Part shown: positions 19,423-28,164 of the stretch, piece by piece | Position numbering within the stretch: position 1 is the stretch's first letter | Layout of the letters: the number at the start of each line of letters is the position of its first letter | Source: Oscillatoria sp. SIO1A7 | GTDB lineage: Bacteria; Cyanobacteriota; Cyanobacteriia; Cyanobacteriales; Laspinemataceae | Length of the DNA: 59,998 nucleotides | NCBI GenBank assembly: GCA_010672965.1 | Contig: JAAHFN010000040.1 | Coordinates: 1-59,998 of the forward strand | Reading direction: 5' to 3' | Made by a program: the position numbers and the translations under genes | Notes under the pieces: generated by a model | What the model saw: only the letters and a program-made list of their open reading frames with translations | Told to the model about the DNA's origin: nothing | Databases searched by the model: none

Positions 19423-21291
19423 TTATCCTTGCCGATTATTCTCCATCACCAACTGGTTTTCGTGGTGGATTTGTCCGGCTCTATTGGATTGCAAGCCGCT
19501 ACAGATATCTGGCATAAAACCATCAGATTGTAGTGAGTAGAGAAATCGGTAATAGCTGTCAGGTTTAGAAAGTAAGGTTTCGTGGTTACCTTCCTCAATA
19601 ATTTTACCATTATCAAAAACAAGAATGCGGTCAACTGACTTGATGGTTGAGAGCCTGTGAGCAATGATAATTGTTGTCCTTCCGACCATGAGTTCGGTCA
19701 GTGCCTTCTGGATCAGTTCTTCTGAGACTGAATCTAAGTTGCTTGTTGGCTCGTCCAAGATAAGAATTGAACGGTTGGCGAGAATGCTACGGGCAATACC
19801 TATCCGTTGGCGTTCGCCACCTGATAGCTTAATCCCACGTTCGCCAACCAATGTTTCGTAGCTATTGGGCAAGTGCTTAATGAAGTCGTGAGCGTATGCC
19901 TTACGGGCTGTTTCTTCAATTTCCTCTCTTGTCGCATCAGGGTTACCTATGGCAATATTTTCGGCGAGAGAACGATGGAACAGAATAGGTTCTTGCGGGA
20001 CTATTGAAAAGGCACGGCGCAGACTTTGTTTACTGACTTTGCGGATATCATAACCATCAATAGTGATGCGACCTCCCTGTACGTCGTATAGGCGTTGGAT
20101 GAGTTTAACGAAGGTACTTTTGCCACTACCTGAACGACCGACAAGAGCAATTTTCTCACTACTACCAATAGTTACAGAAAAGTTTTCATAAATCGGCAAT
20201 ACCTGATTTTTATATCCAAAAGTCACATTCTCAAAAGCAATTAAGCCCTTCTCTACTTTTAGAGGTACTGCGTTAGAAACTTCTTTAACTTCCGCATCTA
20301 TGGTCTCGATATTTACAATATCCTCCATATCCGCAATTGAATGTTGAAGGTTACGGATATCATTCCCAAGATCCCTTATCTGAGTTTGTGCAAGCTGAGT
20401 ACTAGCAAAAATAGTCACCACTTCACCAGTTGTACGGTTACCTGTGTACCACAACCAAATACTAAAGCTGATAATGCCAGCTTCAATTAAAATGAACAAG
20501 ACTGTTTGAAGAGAAAATAATTTTTCTGTTCGCCACCAGGCATTTCTAGCCTTAATACGCCATTCATCTACTACTTTTGTCAGTCTCCCTGTTTCATATT
20601 CTTCAATAGCAAAGGCTTTAATCAAACTATTACATGTAATGGCATCAGATAGAACGCCACCCAGTTGGCTATCAAGTTGATTTGATTCCTCAAAAGCAGG
20701 TGCTACGTATTCCGTTGATAATTCGATCGTTATAAATAAGAAAACAAGAGAACTTAAAAAATTGAAAAATCCAATTTCAAGTCCGTTTTGGAAAATCACG
20801 AACATTACAGCAATGTTTGCCAGTAAATTTGGGTACATAACAAGATAGAGTGTATCGCCAAACTGGTCGAAGCCCCACATACCACGAGTAACTTTTCTGA
20901 CTAAGCTGCCTGCAAAATTATTGGCGTGCCATTCAGTGCTAAAATTTTGCACCTTCTCGAAGGCTTGAGTGAGCATTTTTGCCATAATTTTTGTGGCTAG
21001 ATTATGCCATGTAAAGACAGCAGATTGTCGGCAAAAATATGTTAAAGCTCTTGCTCCTACAAGATAAGCACATATCCATGCTGGAACTCTCCAAGTTTCT
21101 GTATTGCCCAAGCTATCAACCAACTTTCCCATTAAAACTGGTACCATAACCTGAAAAATGGTGTGAAGAGCCATTAAAATCATTAACAAGAGAATCGTGT
21201 ATGGGTATTCAGACCAGTAACGCCAAGCAAAAGTAAAACTAGGTAGAAAACCAGTTCTGGGCGGTTGAGTTGTAACTTCTTCTAATGACAT
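19423..21291 (-). CDS. ABC exporter (fused membrane and ATPase domains)
   Basis: Half-size exporter of about 622 aa. The N-terminal six-span membrane domain (about residues 20-320) is followed by the nucleotide-binding domain: Walker A GRSGSGKST, Q-loop VPQEPILF, signature LSGGERQRIGIARS, Walker B ILILDEPTSNLD, and H-loop IIIAHRLST. I chose ATG 21291 (MSLEEVTTQ) over the upstream ATG 21318. The C-terminus has a 25-residue hydrophilic tail. It is the last gene of the minus-strand que cluster, separated from the Rieske gene by two MITE-like elements. A likely role is export of the cluster's product, which is inference. Confidence 0.88.
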   Translation of the reverse strand: MSLEEVTTQPPRTGFLPSFTFAWRYWSEYPYTILLLMILMALHTIFQVMVPVLMGKLVDSLGNTETWRVPAWICAYLVGARALTYFCRQSAVFTWHNLATKIMAKMLTQAFEKVQNFSTEWHANNFAGSLVRKVTRGMWGFDQFGDTLYLVMYPNLLANIAVMFVIFQNGLEIGFFNFLSSLVFLFITIELSTEYVAPAFEESNQLDSQLGGVLSDAITCNSLIKAFAIEEYETGRLTKVVDEWRIKARNAWWRTEKLFSLQTVLFILIEAGIISFSIWLWYTGNRTTGEVVTIFASTQLAQTQIRDLGNDIRNLQHSIADMEDIVNIETIDAEVKEVSNAVPLKVEKGLIAFENVTFGYKNQVLPIYENFSVTIGSSEKIALVGRSGSGKSTFVKLIQRLYDVQGGRITIDGYDIRKVSKQSLRRAFSIVPQEPILFHRSLAENIAIGNPDATREEIEETARKAYAHDFIKHLPNSYETLVGERGIKLSGGERQRIGIARSILANRSILILDEPTSNLDSVSEELIQKALTELMVGRTTIIIAHRLSTIKSVDRILVFDNGKIIEEGNHETLLSKPDSYYRFLYSLQSDGFMPDICSGLQSNRAGQIHHENQLVMENNRQG

Positions 21292-21462
21292 ATATGCTTT
21301 AGGATTACAAACTTTCAAAAAAGGTAAGGTTTGACAGATTTATTGTAAATTACATTGACCCTGTCAATGAAGTAAAAAGCAGGATTTAATCTAGGCATGG
21401 TAAACCGACTTGACTGCCTAACTGTCACGGCGGAGAAAGCATTTGCTCCCGTTAAACAGGCG

Positions 21463-21569
21463 CTTAGGTGATTTCCGAAAATGAACGCCCCAAAAAAATT
21501 GAGCAATGGTGCGTCACGCTAATGCTAACAGCACCCTAACAGGTACAACCTTTTCTGGAAATCACCTTA
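21463..21569. repeat. MITE-like element, family M6
   Basis: Inverted termini TTAGGTGATTTCCGAAAA and TTTTCTGGAAATCACCTTA, about 107 bp, in the noncoding DNA upstream of the exporter. A single copy is seen in the window. Confidence 0.65.
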
Positions 21570-22163
21570 TCTGTATTTTATCCCCCAACCAATTGCTCCC
21601 ATTCCTCAGAGAACGACATCATCTCTTGATATATACGCCGGATTGACTCGAGCAGATTCCGGCGGTGGAGGTTTTACAGCAGGATTCAACAGTTTTATAT
21701 TAAAAGTTAATATCTCACATTCTGCATAAGTAATTATACTCAGATACCCCCAAATTGCGCACTACAACTTGTAGCCCACATTTCGCATCAGTAATTGTAC
21801 TCAAATCAAAGTTTGCGGCCTGGATCCCAATTAATTATTGAGTATAAGCTGTTACGCATTTAAATAGGTGACCCGTATAGGGACGCGAAAGCCGGAACGA
21901 GCAACTTTATTGGGCTCGCAAGCTGTTTTTTGATCCCTCCCTCTCCCAATCTAAATGCGCGACAGCTGATTGTCAATAAGCAGTGCAGTGCAATGTTGGA
22001 ACTAGCCGAAATTGCTCTGGTTGGAACCCCCTAAAAATGGCCGTTCCCTTGATATACCAAGCTTATTGTAAAATACTTTTTTCGTCTTCTTTCCCTGCGT
22101 AATTTGGGTTATATTTACACAAAATCAAGGGGTTCAGCCTTTTTAATAGCTGCCAAATTATTC
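21570..22163. other. Intergenic region between Rieske and exporter genes
   Basis: About 590 bp. Apart from the M5 element at 21847-21967 I see no gene. A weakly repeated segment (TAATTATACTCAGATACCCC and TAATTGTACTCAAATCAAAG, about 21728-21800) is present. Confidence 0.6.
21847..21967. repeat. MITE-like element, family M5 (downstream of Rieske gene)
   Basis: Ends AGCTGTTACGCATTTA and TAAATGCGCGACAGCT, 121 bp. A second copy at 23238-23390 lies on the other side of the Rieske gene, in the same orientation. Confidence 0.8.
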
Positions 22164-23204
22164 TCAAAAATACTCAAATCCCAGAGACTTCATGTACTGG
22201 CGATAGGAAAACGTAGGTTTATCGAATACAGTGTGAACCTCGAAGTTGGTGTCTGTAGGAATAATGCGTGGTATAATTTCTTCAATAATTAACTTATCCT
22301 CGTGATCGATATGATTTTCGAGTGCAACAGATTCGTCTTCCGGCTCCGATGCGTTAGCGTCTCTAAAGATGCGCCGATATACAACTGTTTCATTCGGAGA
22401 GACAACCCGATACAAGAAGAGCAAGCCGTAACGGATTCCAGGAGAAGTCTTTAGAAGAAATACCACATTAGGACTAGCCCATTGTTGATAGAGGACTCGA
22501 ACACGTTCTTGCGAGTCATTGCTGCCTTTAGCTGAGGGATTCTGGTTTTGATCCATCTCGAATTCCATATATAGAAATTGCTCCTGCTCGACCTTCGCCT
22601 GCGGCGCTTCTGGCTCACTTGGATCGCCAATAGTGCCACGATGGGCAAAGGCAATATGGTATGTATCGAGAGTGCCTTCGACTACGCGCCCGCCTCCTGT
22701 ATGGAATAAAGTCTCAACAAAGACTCCCCCAACAAGAGAGGGATCGTTGAGTGGGGGAATTTCTGGTAGAGGGAGCAGCGGTTCATCAATTAGGCATGTC
22801 CAGAGGATTCCGTAGCGTTCGATAACTTGATATGATTCGGTTTGCCATTTTTTTGAATTCGGACATGCAAACCCGCTGACATCATAGGCTGGAATCTTAG
22901 CGAGTTTTCCGTTTAGGGCCCATTCAAATCCATGATACGGACAAACAAAAGTAGACCCTTCCACATTGAACCATCCCTGTGAGAGTTTTGCACCCCGGTG
23001 TCGACAATGATTATTGAGCGCAAAAAACGAATCGCCTACCCTCGTGAATGCCAGGGACTCGCCAACTACCTGCCTCTCAATGGGGCGCAGCTTTTCATTC
23101 TCATCAGCAGTAATCATGGAAGCGACAGCAATAGGATGCCAAAGACGCTTCCAGTTATTGAGATAAGACTCTACAATTGTCGGATTATTATATTCTAGCA
23201 ACAT
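22164..23204 (-). CDS. Rieske non-heme iron oxygenase
   Basis: Oxygenase component of 346 aa. The N-terminal Rieske domain binds a 2Fe-2S cluster through CRH (about residues 67-69) and CPYH (about 88-91). The catalytic domain shows the mononuclear iron motif DTYHIAFAH (about residues 180-188). The family carries out hydroxylation, dealkylation or related oxidations on small molecules and needs a reductase partner, which is not in the window. It belongs to the minus-strand que cluster by strand and position. It is flanked on both sides by M5 elements, so it may have been inserted as a unit. The substrate is unknown. Confidence 0.88.
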   Translation of the reverse strand: MLLEYNNPTIVESYLNNWKRLWHPIAVASMITADENEKLRPIERQVVGESLAFTRVGDSFFALNNHCRHRGAKLSQGWFNVEGSTFVCPYHGFEWALNGKLAKIPAYDVSGFACPNSKKWQTESYQVIERYGILWTCLIDEPLLPLPEIPPLNDPSLVGGVFVETLFHTGGGRVVEGTLDTYHIAFAHRGTIGDPSEPEAPQAKVEQEQFLYMEFEMDQNQNPSAKGSNDSQERVRVLYQQWASPNVVFLLKTSPGIRYGLLFLYRVVSPNETVVYRRIFRDANASEPEDESVALENHIDHEDKLIIEEIIPRIIPTDTNFEVHTVFDKPTFSYRQYMKSLGFEYF

Positions 23205-23237
23205 ATATTCTCAGCAACAATTTTAATCAGGTCAGTA

Positions 23238-23390
23238 AGCTGTTACGCATTTAAATCGGCGACCCATATAGCGACGCGATTGCGCATATCGCATGCGATA
23301 TGCGCAATCCGGCCCGAAACAGCAACTGTCTTGGGGCTCGCACGCCATTTTCTAGTCCCTTCGCTTTCCCAATATAAATGCGCGACAGCT
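23238..23390. repeat. MITE-like element, family M5 (upstream of Rieske gene)
   Basis: Ends AGCTGTTACGCATTTA and TAAATGCGCGACAGCT, with an internal palindrome GATTGCGCATATCGCATGCG absent from the other copy. Confidence 0.8.
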
Positions 23391-23428
23391 ATTAAACCAA
23401 TAAGTCTCATTCTTGAATATTATCAGCA

Positions 23429-24295
23429 TTAAGGGACAAGCTCCCTCTTAGCCCAGTTTTGGATCGCTTCGCTCCAACGGCGTTGGCGCGAAGCATAATC
23501 AGGGCTAAAAAATGGCGTATCATCACTTGGTGCAGGCAAAAGTTCACGTTCTAAAAGCTCTATATCTTGTGGTGGTGAGGCATCGACTACTGCGATCAAA
23601 TCTTCAATGCCAGCCCTTGAGGTATCTCCCTTTGGAGTCCAGTAGCACTCATAGGAACTTTGACCAGACGCAAGTGGATAGTTCATAGACACTGCCTCCG
23701 GTGATGCCCGTGCAATTATTTCCTCGAAGGTTCCGTCGTCCTCAAATTGCGATACATAACGCCGACATGCTGCTAGCTTTTTATTGGCGTCAACTTGAAC
23801 TATCTGTGCTTGTAACCAGCGCTGCGGAGTGAGTTGCAAAGGGCCTCCACGCAGCAAAGGCAGTGCTATACAGTATGGAATATCACTATAAAACACTACA
23901 CTGGGAGAGCAATCGCCAAGATCGCGCAGAGCCAAAAGAGCGCCGAGGGCGCATACTAAATGTTCTGGGTGCAAACCGATTCCTAAAGGAGCAATTACTT
24001 CGTCAGGGCGCTCAAAACAAATTATCTCAGAAATTCTGCTAGCAAGCTTTTCAGCAATAAACGCCCTTTTCGCTACAGTATCAGCCTGCTCTGCATTGTC
24101 CTCGTTAAGAAATTGCCACTTACACCCCACCTCGCCGACATTAGGTAGTTCTTCCTGTACCCAGCGCAAGGAGTTTTCATCCTGTGGTGTAGCAAAGGGA
24201 TAGACTATAAACCCAGAACTACCGGCTTGAGTAAGTTGAGCAAATGACGACAAGAAGAGGTCATCAAAATGAGGTGAGATAAAAAGCGTTTTCAT
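23429..24295 (-). CDS. PIG-L-type deacetylase-like protein 2
   Basis: LmbE/PIG-L superfamily protein of about 288 aa from ATG 24295 (MKTLFISPHFDDLFLS). The zinc motif is SPHFDD rather than the classical HPDDE. A distal histidine motif is in LGIGLHPEHL. PIG-L enzymes remove acetyl groups from N-acetylglucosamine-type sugars in small molecules. Its start overlaps the end of the preceding deacetylase gene by 32 nt, so the two are likely translated together. A product-modifying role on an amino sugar fits the glycosyltransferases of the cluster, but this is inference. Confidence 0.75.
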   Translation of the reverse strand: MKTLFISPHFDDLFLSSFAQLTQAGSSGFIVYPFATPQDENSLRWVQEELPNVGEVGCKWQFLNEDNAEQADTVAKRAFIAEKLASRISEIICFERPDEVIAPLGIGLHPEHLVCALGALLALRDLGDCSPSVVFYSDIPYCIALPLLRGGPLQLTPQRWLQAQIVQVDANKKLAACRRYVSQFEDDGTFEEIIARASPEAVSMNYPLASGQSSYECYWTPKGDTSRAGIEDLIAVVDASPPQDIELLERELLPAPSDDTPFFSPDYASRQRRWSEAIQNWAKRELVP

Positions 24296-24941
24296 AAGCT
24301 TCGATAATCGAGTACGACTCAGCGAACGAACAACCTCCGTACATGACACCACGATAGGCTGCTAGTCCACGCGCTGCTCTAGCATAGTCGGTGAGTTCGA
24401 GTTGCGATGCATAAGATCTAATTGCACGCAATTTAGTCTCGATAACCCCGCTAATGTCAATAGTGAGCTGGGGATGGGTAATGGGTGTCCAAACTTCATA
24501 ACCAAGTACGATGTCGATGCCTTTTAAGGGTGGACCGAGTTCGCTGCGAAAGCCCGACGCTGATAGCCATAAAGCCTCCAAGCAAGCCCGGTAGCTGGAA
24601 ATATGCTCGGGATCGCGTTCTGTCTCATGAGGGATTAACACCAATTGAGGTTGTGTCTGTCGTAACACCTCGACTATTTGCCATGTAATAGTTTCTATAG
24701 AAATAAATTCCCGACAGGGAAAATTGAGATCGCCAATTCGCTTTGCACCAAGTAATGATGCAGCAGAATTGGCCTCGCACAAACGCTTTTGATGTTCGGG
24801 AGTATTGATTCCTTCAATAGGTGCAAACACAACACAAATTGCCATGTCCCAACCAGCCTCGGCGAGCTTGGCAATCAATCCACCGCATCCAATGCTTTCG
24901 TCGTCATGGTGAGGAGCAATGACCAGTGCCCGGAGTTTCAC
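24264..24941 (-). CDS. PIG-L-type deacetylase 1
   Basis: LmbE/PIG-L family zinc deacetylase of 225 aa. The N-terminus has the metal-binding motif APHHDDESIGCGG. The middle has the second zinc histidine region (ETERDPEHISSY). Length and motifs match active family members acting on N-acetyl amino sugars (as in mycothiol, bacillithiol and glycopeptide pathways). It starts 17 nt after the end of the acyltransferase gene and overlaps the next deacetylase, so it is inside an operon. Confidence 0.87.
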   Translation of the reverse strand: MKLRALVIAPHHDDESIGCGGLIAKLAEAGWDMAICVVFAPIEGINTPEHQKRLCEANSAASLLGAKRIGDLNFPCREFISIETITWQIVEVLRQTQPQLVLIPHETERDPEHISSYRACLEALWLSASGFRSELGPPLKGIDIVLGYEVWTPITHPQLTIDISGVIETKLRAIRSYASQLELTDYARAARGLAAYRGVMYGGCSFAESYSIIEAYENAFYLTSF

Positions 24942-24958
24942 ATCTTACCTCTATGCTG

Positions 24959-25990
24959 TTAAATAAATGATGAATGTACTGCTTCTAAAGTCGAGAGTGG
25001 TACTTGTCCAATTGCAGCAGTAACGCGCATCAGATCGTATTCCCGATTGCAAAACTCCAATTTATACTCTTCATCACCTCGTAAAAAATCAAGTCCGCCA
25101 TGTTTGCATTCAGCGAGGTAGCGGAGATAAAGTGCGATCGCACAACGCGACGGAGATATTCGCTTAAATTCAGGATCGTATCCCTGTGCATAAAAGGCAT
25201 CGATTTCTTTATCTTTAAAGATCAAAAGTACTGCAACTGGATGTCCTTGAGCTGTAAGTAGGGTAGGAAATTCCATTTCTGGGGCATTGATTGCAGTCGT
25301 GACAATTGCCTGAATCGTAGCGCGCAAAACCAAATCGCTATCATTAGTCCAGCGCTTCTCGTGGTATTTGAGAAGTGCCTCACCACTTTTCGTTCGCGCC
25401 TCCTGCGATTGCGGCAACTCCAGTCGATAGCCCCAGCGTTCGACTCGTCGCAGACGTTTGCGCAAAGTTTGTCCAAACCCTTGTCCCCAAGAACCTAATC
25501 CCTCAGAGGTGTCGGCAATCAAACAATTCGCGCAAGGCGAATGCATCAGCTGAAGTCCCGCTCGTTGTCGAGCTAATGAGAGCAACGCAGCCAGCAGCGG
25601 CGAATCTGGTAATAGTCCAGCGAGATCGATGATACAAGAGTCAAAGCGCTGTTGAATGTAATTTAATAATGCTGCGAGCATTTCTGCCGTCGGATAATGA
25701 GTGTCGGGATACCACCCATCCATCACATCAATAAAGCCATGACCGTGAAAACGTATCACTGCGACACCATCTGCCTCATCCGGATACTCAATACGTAGCG
25801 GCACAACTACCGTCCCACTCATTGATTCGATTTGCAAGATAAGAGGCTCGCCGCTCCACCACAGCTGCCTATAGCTAAGAAGCACCCACCGACGGTCGTT
25901 CATTGAATGCTGAGTATTCAAATTTGGATACTCCTGGCACTCACTCAAACTACGTACCCTGAATTTATTTCTTGGAAGTCCCTTAGTCAC
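24959..25990 (-). CDS. GNAT/BioF2-like acyltransferase (Acetyltransf_6 type)
   Basis: 343-aa protein with the FemAB/CelD-like double-GNAT architecture. The C-terminal half has the typical segment EALLKYHEKRW, then FKDKEIDAFYAQGYDPEFKR and DFLRGDEEYKLEFCN. Such enzymes transfer acyl or aminoacyl groups onto amines. The GTG at 25990 overlaps the queF stop as GTGA, implying translational coupling; an internal ATG at 25903 (MNDRRWVLL) is an alternative start. The coupling to queF suggests the acceptor may be preQ1 or a preQ1 derivative, since preQ1 has a free aminomethyl group. That is inference. Confidence 0.78.
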   Translation of the reverse strand: MTKGLPRNKFRVRSLSECQEYPNLNTQHSMNDRRWVLLSYRQLWWSGEPLILQIESMSGTVVVPLRIEYPDEADGVAVIRFHGHGFIDVMDGWYPDTHYPTAEMLAALLNYIQQRFDSCIIDLAGLLPDSPLLAALLSLARQRAGLQLMHSPCANCLIADTSEGLGSWGQGFGQTLRKRLRRVERWGYRLELPQSQEARTKSGEALLKYHEKRWTNDSDLVLRATIQAIVTTAINAPEMEFPTLLTAQGHPVAVLLIFKDKEIDAFYAQGYDPEFKRISPSRCAIALYLRYLAECKHGGLDFLRGDEEYKLEFCNREYDLMRVTAAIGQVPLSTLEAVHSSFI

Positions 25991-26412
25991 AAAATTTTTG
26001 CCTGATACTCGGGGAAATTCATTAACTGACCGCGACCAACTGTAATCACAGTCTTTACGTTACCGCGCCGCATGAAATCACCTATAACCCTCATTGCTTT
26101 TGGCCGCACGTCTGCAAACAGTCGGTCAGCAATTTTATTTATCGCTGCCTCATGACTAATTCGATCCTGCCTGAACGAGTTGATGTAAAGCTTAAACGCT
26201 TTCAGTTCTACTACCCATTCATCTGGATAATACTCCAATACTATTATTCCGAAGTCAGGGTAGCCTGAGCGCGGGCAAAGAGCTGTGAACTCAGGATGCT
26301 CAATGTGAATCAAGTAGTCATGTTCTCGTGATTGATTAGGCCACACTTCTAAAGGTTGACTTGCAGCCTCAAGTATAGCCTCATCACCATACTGTAGCAA
26401 TGTCTTACTCAT
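25987..26412 (-). CDS. queF: NADPH-dependent 7-cyano-7-deazaguanine reductase (QueF)
   Basis: Unimodular T-fold nitrile reductase of 141 aa. It reduces preQ0 to preQ1 (aminomethyl) with NADPH. The catalytic Cys is in TALCPRSGYPDFG, and the substrate-binding region VELKAFKLYINSFRQ and the downstream HE are present. Its ATG overlaps the queC stop (ATGA) and its stop overlaps the acyltransferase start. In most cyanobacteria I would expect queF as a stand-alone tRNA-modification gene. Here it is locked into an operon with queC and an acyltransferase. Confidence 0.94.
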   Translation of the reverse strand: MSKTLLQYGDEAILEAASQPLEVWPNQSREHDYLIHIEHPEFTALCPRSGYPDFGIIVLEYYPDEWVVELKAFKLYINSFRQDRISHEAAINKIADRLFADVRPKAMRVIGDFMRRGNVKTVITVGRGQLMNFPEYQAKIL

Positions 26413-27119
26413 AATACCACCTTCCTAAACTTCCAAATTGGATCTTCTATACCAGCCTCACGAAATCCACGGTCACGGATTAGACAAGCATGACATTTAC
26501 CACAACCACCTCTTACTCCAGCATAACAGGTATGGGTCAACTCAAGGACTTCCTGGAACCTGTCATCCAGCACATCGACTGCTAATTTTACACTCTCAGC
26601 TTTAGTTAATTGCATCAGCGGAGTATGAATTACAAAAGACGTTGGATTGCCCCAAACACCTTCCCCCAGAGCCTTTGCCATCGCATCAACAAACACTTGG
26701 CGGCAGTCGTAATAACCAGCAAAATCAGCTTCGCAAACACCGATAAAGATATCCTTGATTCCCCTTACAGCAGCTCGGTTGGCTGCAAGAGTTAGGAAAA
26801 GGATATTGCGAGCTGGAACAAAAGTCGGTTCTACCCCACCTGGCAATTCTTCAGCTGATTTATATTGACCAAGGGGATTGTCAGACACCAAGGGTGAGGT
26901 TCCCTTCAAAATTGGACCTAACTCTACTATTTCGTGACTTGCTAGCTTGAGTTTCTTGGCAATAGCGATCGCACTTTCTAGTTCAATCAAATGCCGCTGC
27001 CCATAGTCAAATGTTATCGCATGAACTTCATCAAACTGTTGACAGGCTAGAGCAGCACAAGTAGTAGAATCCTGCCCTCCACTCAGCACGCATAAAGCTT
27101 TAGATTTAAAGCTAGTCAT
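26409..27119 (-). CDS. queC: 7-cyano-7-deazaguanine synthase (QueC)
   Basis: ATP-dependent enzyme of 236 aa that converts CDG and ammonia to preQ0. The P-loop of the PP-ATPase family is CVLSGGQDSTTCAA. The C-terminal zinc site is CYAGVRGGCGKCHAC (four cysteines). TAGGA lies about 8 nt upstream of ATG 27119. The gene leads the tightly overlapping queC-queF-acyltransferase-deacetylase block. There is a 184-nt gap to the decayed queD upstream, which may hold a promoter. Confidence 0.95.
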   Translation of the reverse strand: MTSFKSKALCVLSGGQDSTTCAALACQQFDEVHAITFDYGQRHLIELESAIAIAKKLKLASHEIVELGPILKGTSPLVSDNPLGQYKSAEELPGGVEPTFVPARNILFLTLAANRAAVRGIKDIFIGVCEADFAGYYDCRQVFVDAMAKALGEGVWGNPTSFVIHTPLMQLTKAESVKLAVDVLDDRFQEVLELTHTCYAGVRGGCGKCHACLIRDRGFREAGIEDPIWKFRKVVL

Positions 27120-27303
27120 AATTTGTTCCTAATCAATGAAAGTGATTCAGAGCTGACATGTCATGTTTTTAAGAGACCTAAAACTGTAATGGTGAGTCTT
27201 AGCTTTTACTTTAAGTAATCGCTAGTTGATATGCGCCCAATGTCATGCCACTTGTTCAGAGGTATCATCTCATCTATTCCTTCTCAATTAAACAAAAATC
27301 GGC

Positions 27304-27733
27304 TCATAACCTATAGGCATTATTGCTTGTCACAATAGACTTGAGACTTGAGCTATCTGACTTTGTGTATATGCAGGTTGAGGTACAAGTCTCGTCGATT
27401 ATAACAGCAATAAGTCCTGGTAATCCAGCTTGCTCCAGTTGCTCAAAAATCCATTTGGCGATTTTTTCATTTGGTGAAGTCAATTCCGGTTGATTCATTC
27501 AATTAATAATGATACAGATAATCATCAACCAAGGGTTTTATATATTTTTTGATGTCCGAGTAATCAATTGCCATACCTGTTTTTGAACCACTTTTATTTA
27601 AAGCTATAGCACTGACATATACAACCCCGCGCCAGCTATGTCCGTGTAATCTTGCACGCTTACCATCGTGGCAAGGCAGTTTATGAGCCGCCTCAAATCT
27701 GAATTCTTTACCAAGTATCCATTGCTCGGTCAT
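27304..27733 (-). pseudogene. queD: Decayed 6-carboxytetrahydropterin synthase (queD)
   Basis: The sequence is QueD throughout but broken. Residues 1-76 read [20 protein letters not shown] onward with zinc histidines H16, H31 and H33 intact. The catalytic Cys expected before RLHGH is Arg (HDGKRARLHGH; codon CGT, one transition from TGT). A TAA replaces the Tyr codon of the conserved DHHYLNESTG stretch. A +1 shift at ACCGGAATTG then moves the remainder (LTSPNEKIAKWIFEQLEQAG, ETCTSTC) into another frame starting near 27498. Three lesions make function very unlikely. The first 95 bp are identical to the truncated copy at 29278-29372. Confidence 0.88.
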
Positions 27734-27816
27734 TGCATTCCAATAAGCTTATGAGTTTGCAGAGATAATCTGTAGGATGGGTTCTCTTTGAATAATTCCA
27801 AGATTATGGGAATAGC
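27639..27816. repeat. 178-bp perfect duplicate, copy B (queE 3' end plus queD 5' part)
   Basis: Identical base for base, by eye, to 29278-29455 (offset 1639). It covers the last codons of queE and the first 31 codons of queD. Its upstream junction joins directly to an acyltransferase fragment with AGC microhomology at 27814-27816. Confidence 0.9.
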
Positions 27817-28062
27817 TGCGGAATACCTCCGCTATTGGTGCATTTGTAGTCAGTAGTAGGATATCTAGAGTTGTAGGCAGGGGAAGTCGAGCGGAAGCTG
27901 GGCAGGGAACACCGTTCGGAAGCACCATCCGTACATATTTTGCATTGCTGCGCCGTGCGCAGTCTACAAGCCAGATCCATGTGTCAATTACATCATCTTT
28001 TGCATTAGGTCCCTCCCAAACCTCAAAACCACCATCTTGCATCTCAGCAGCAATAACCAGTC
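27817..28062 (-). pseudogene. Fragment of a FemAB/GNAT-like acyltransferase gene
   Basis: Encodes part of a protein (MQDGGFEVWEGPNAKDDVID to IAEVFRS) that matches residues about 48-125 of the intact gene at 30066-30914. Nucleotide divergence by eye is roughly 8-10 percent. The reading frame then runs into the displaced queE tail and stops. It is a chimera produced by rearrangement and not a functional gene. Confidence 0.85.
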
Positions 28063-28164
28063 TAATATCCTCAAAATAAATTGGTATAAAGCAGTCTGTT
28101 CCAGTTTAAAAAATACACAATTTAGTCTCGCGTATATTTTCTTATTTTGTTCACGACTCAAATC

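Noticed and set aside
27120-27303. preQ1 riboswitch upstream of queC
   Set aside because: No convincing hairpin plus A-rich tail pseudoknot pattern could be found by eye.
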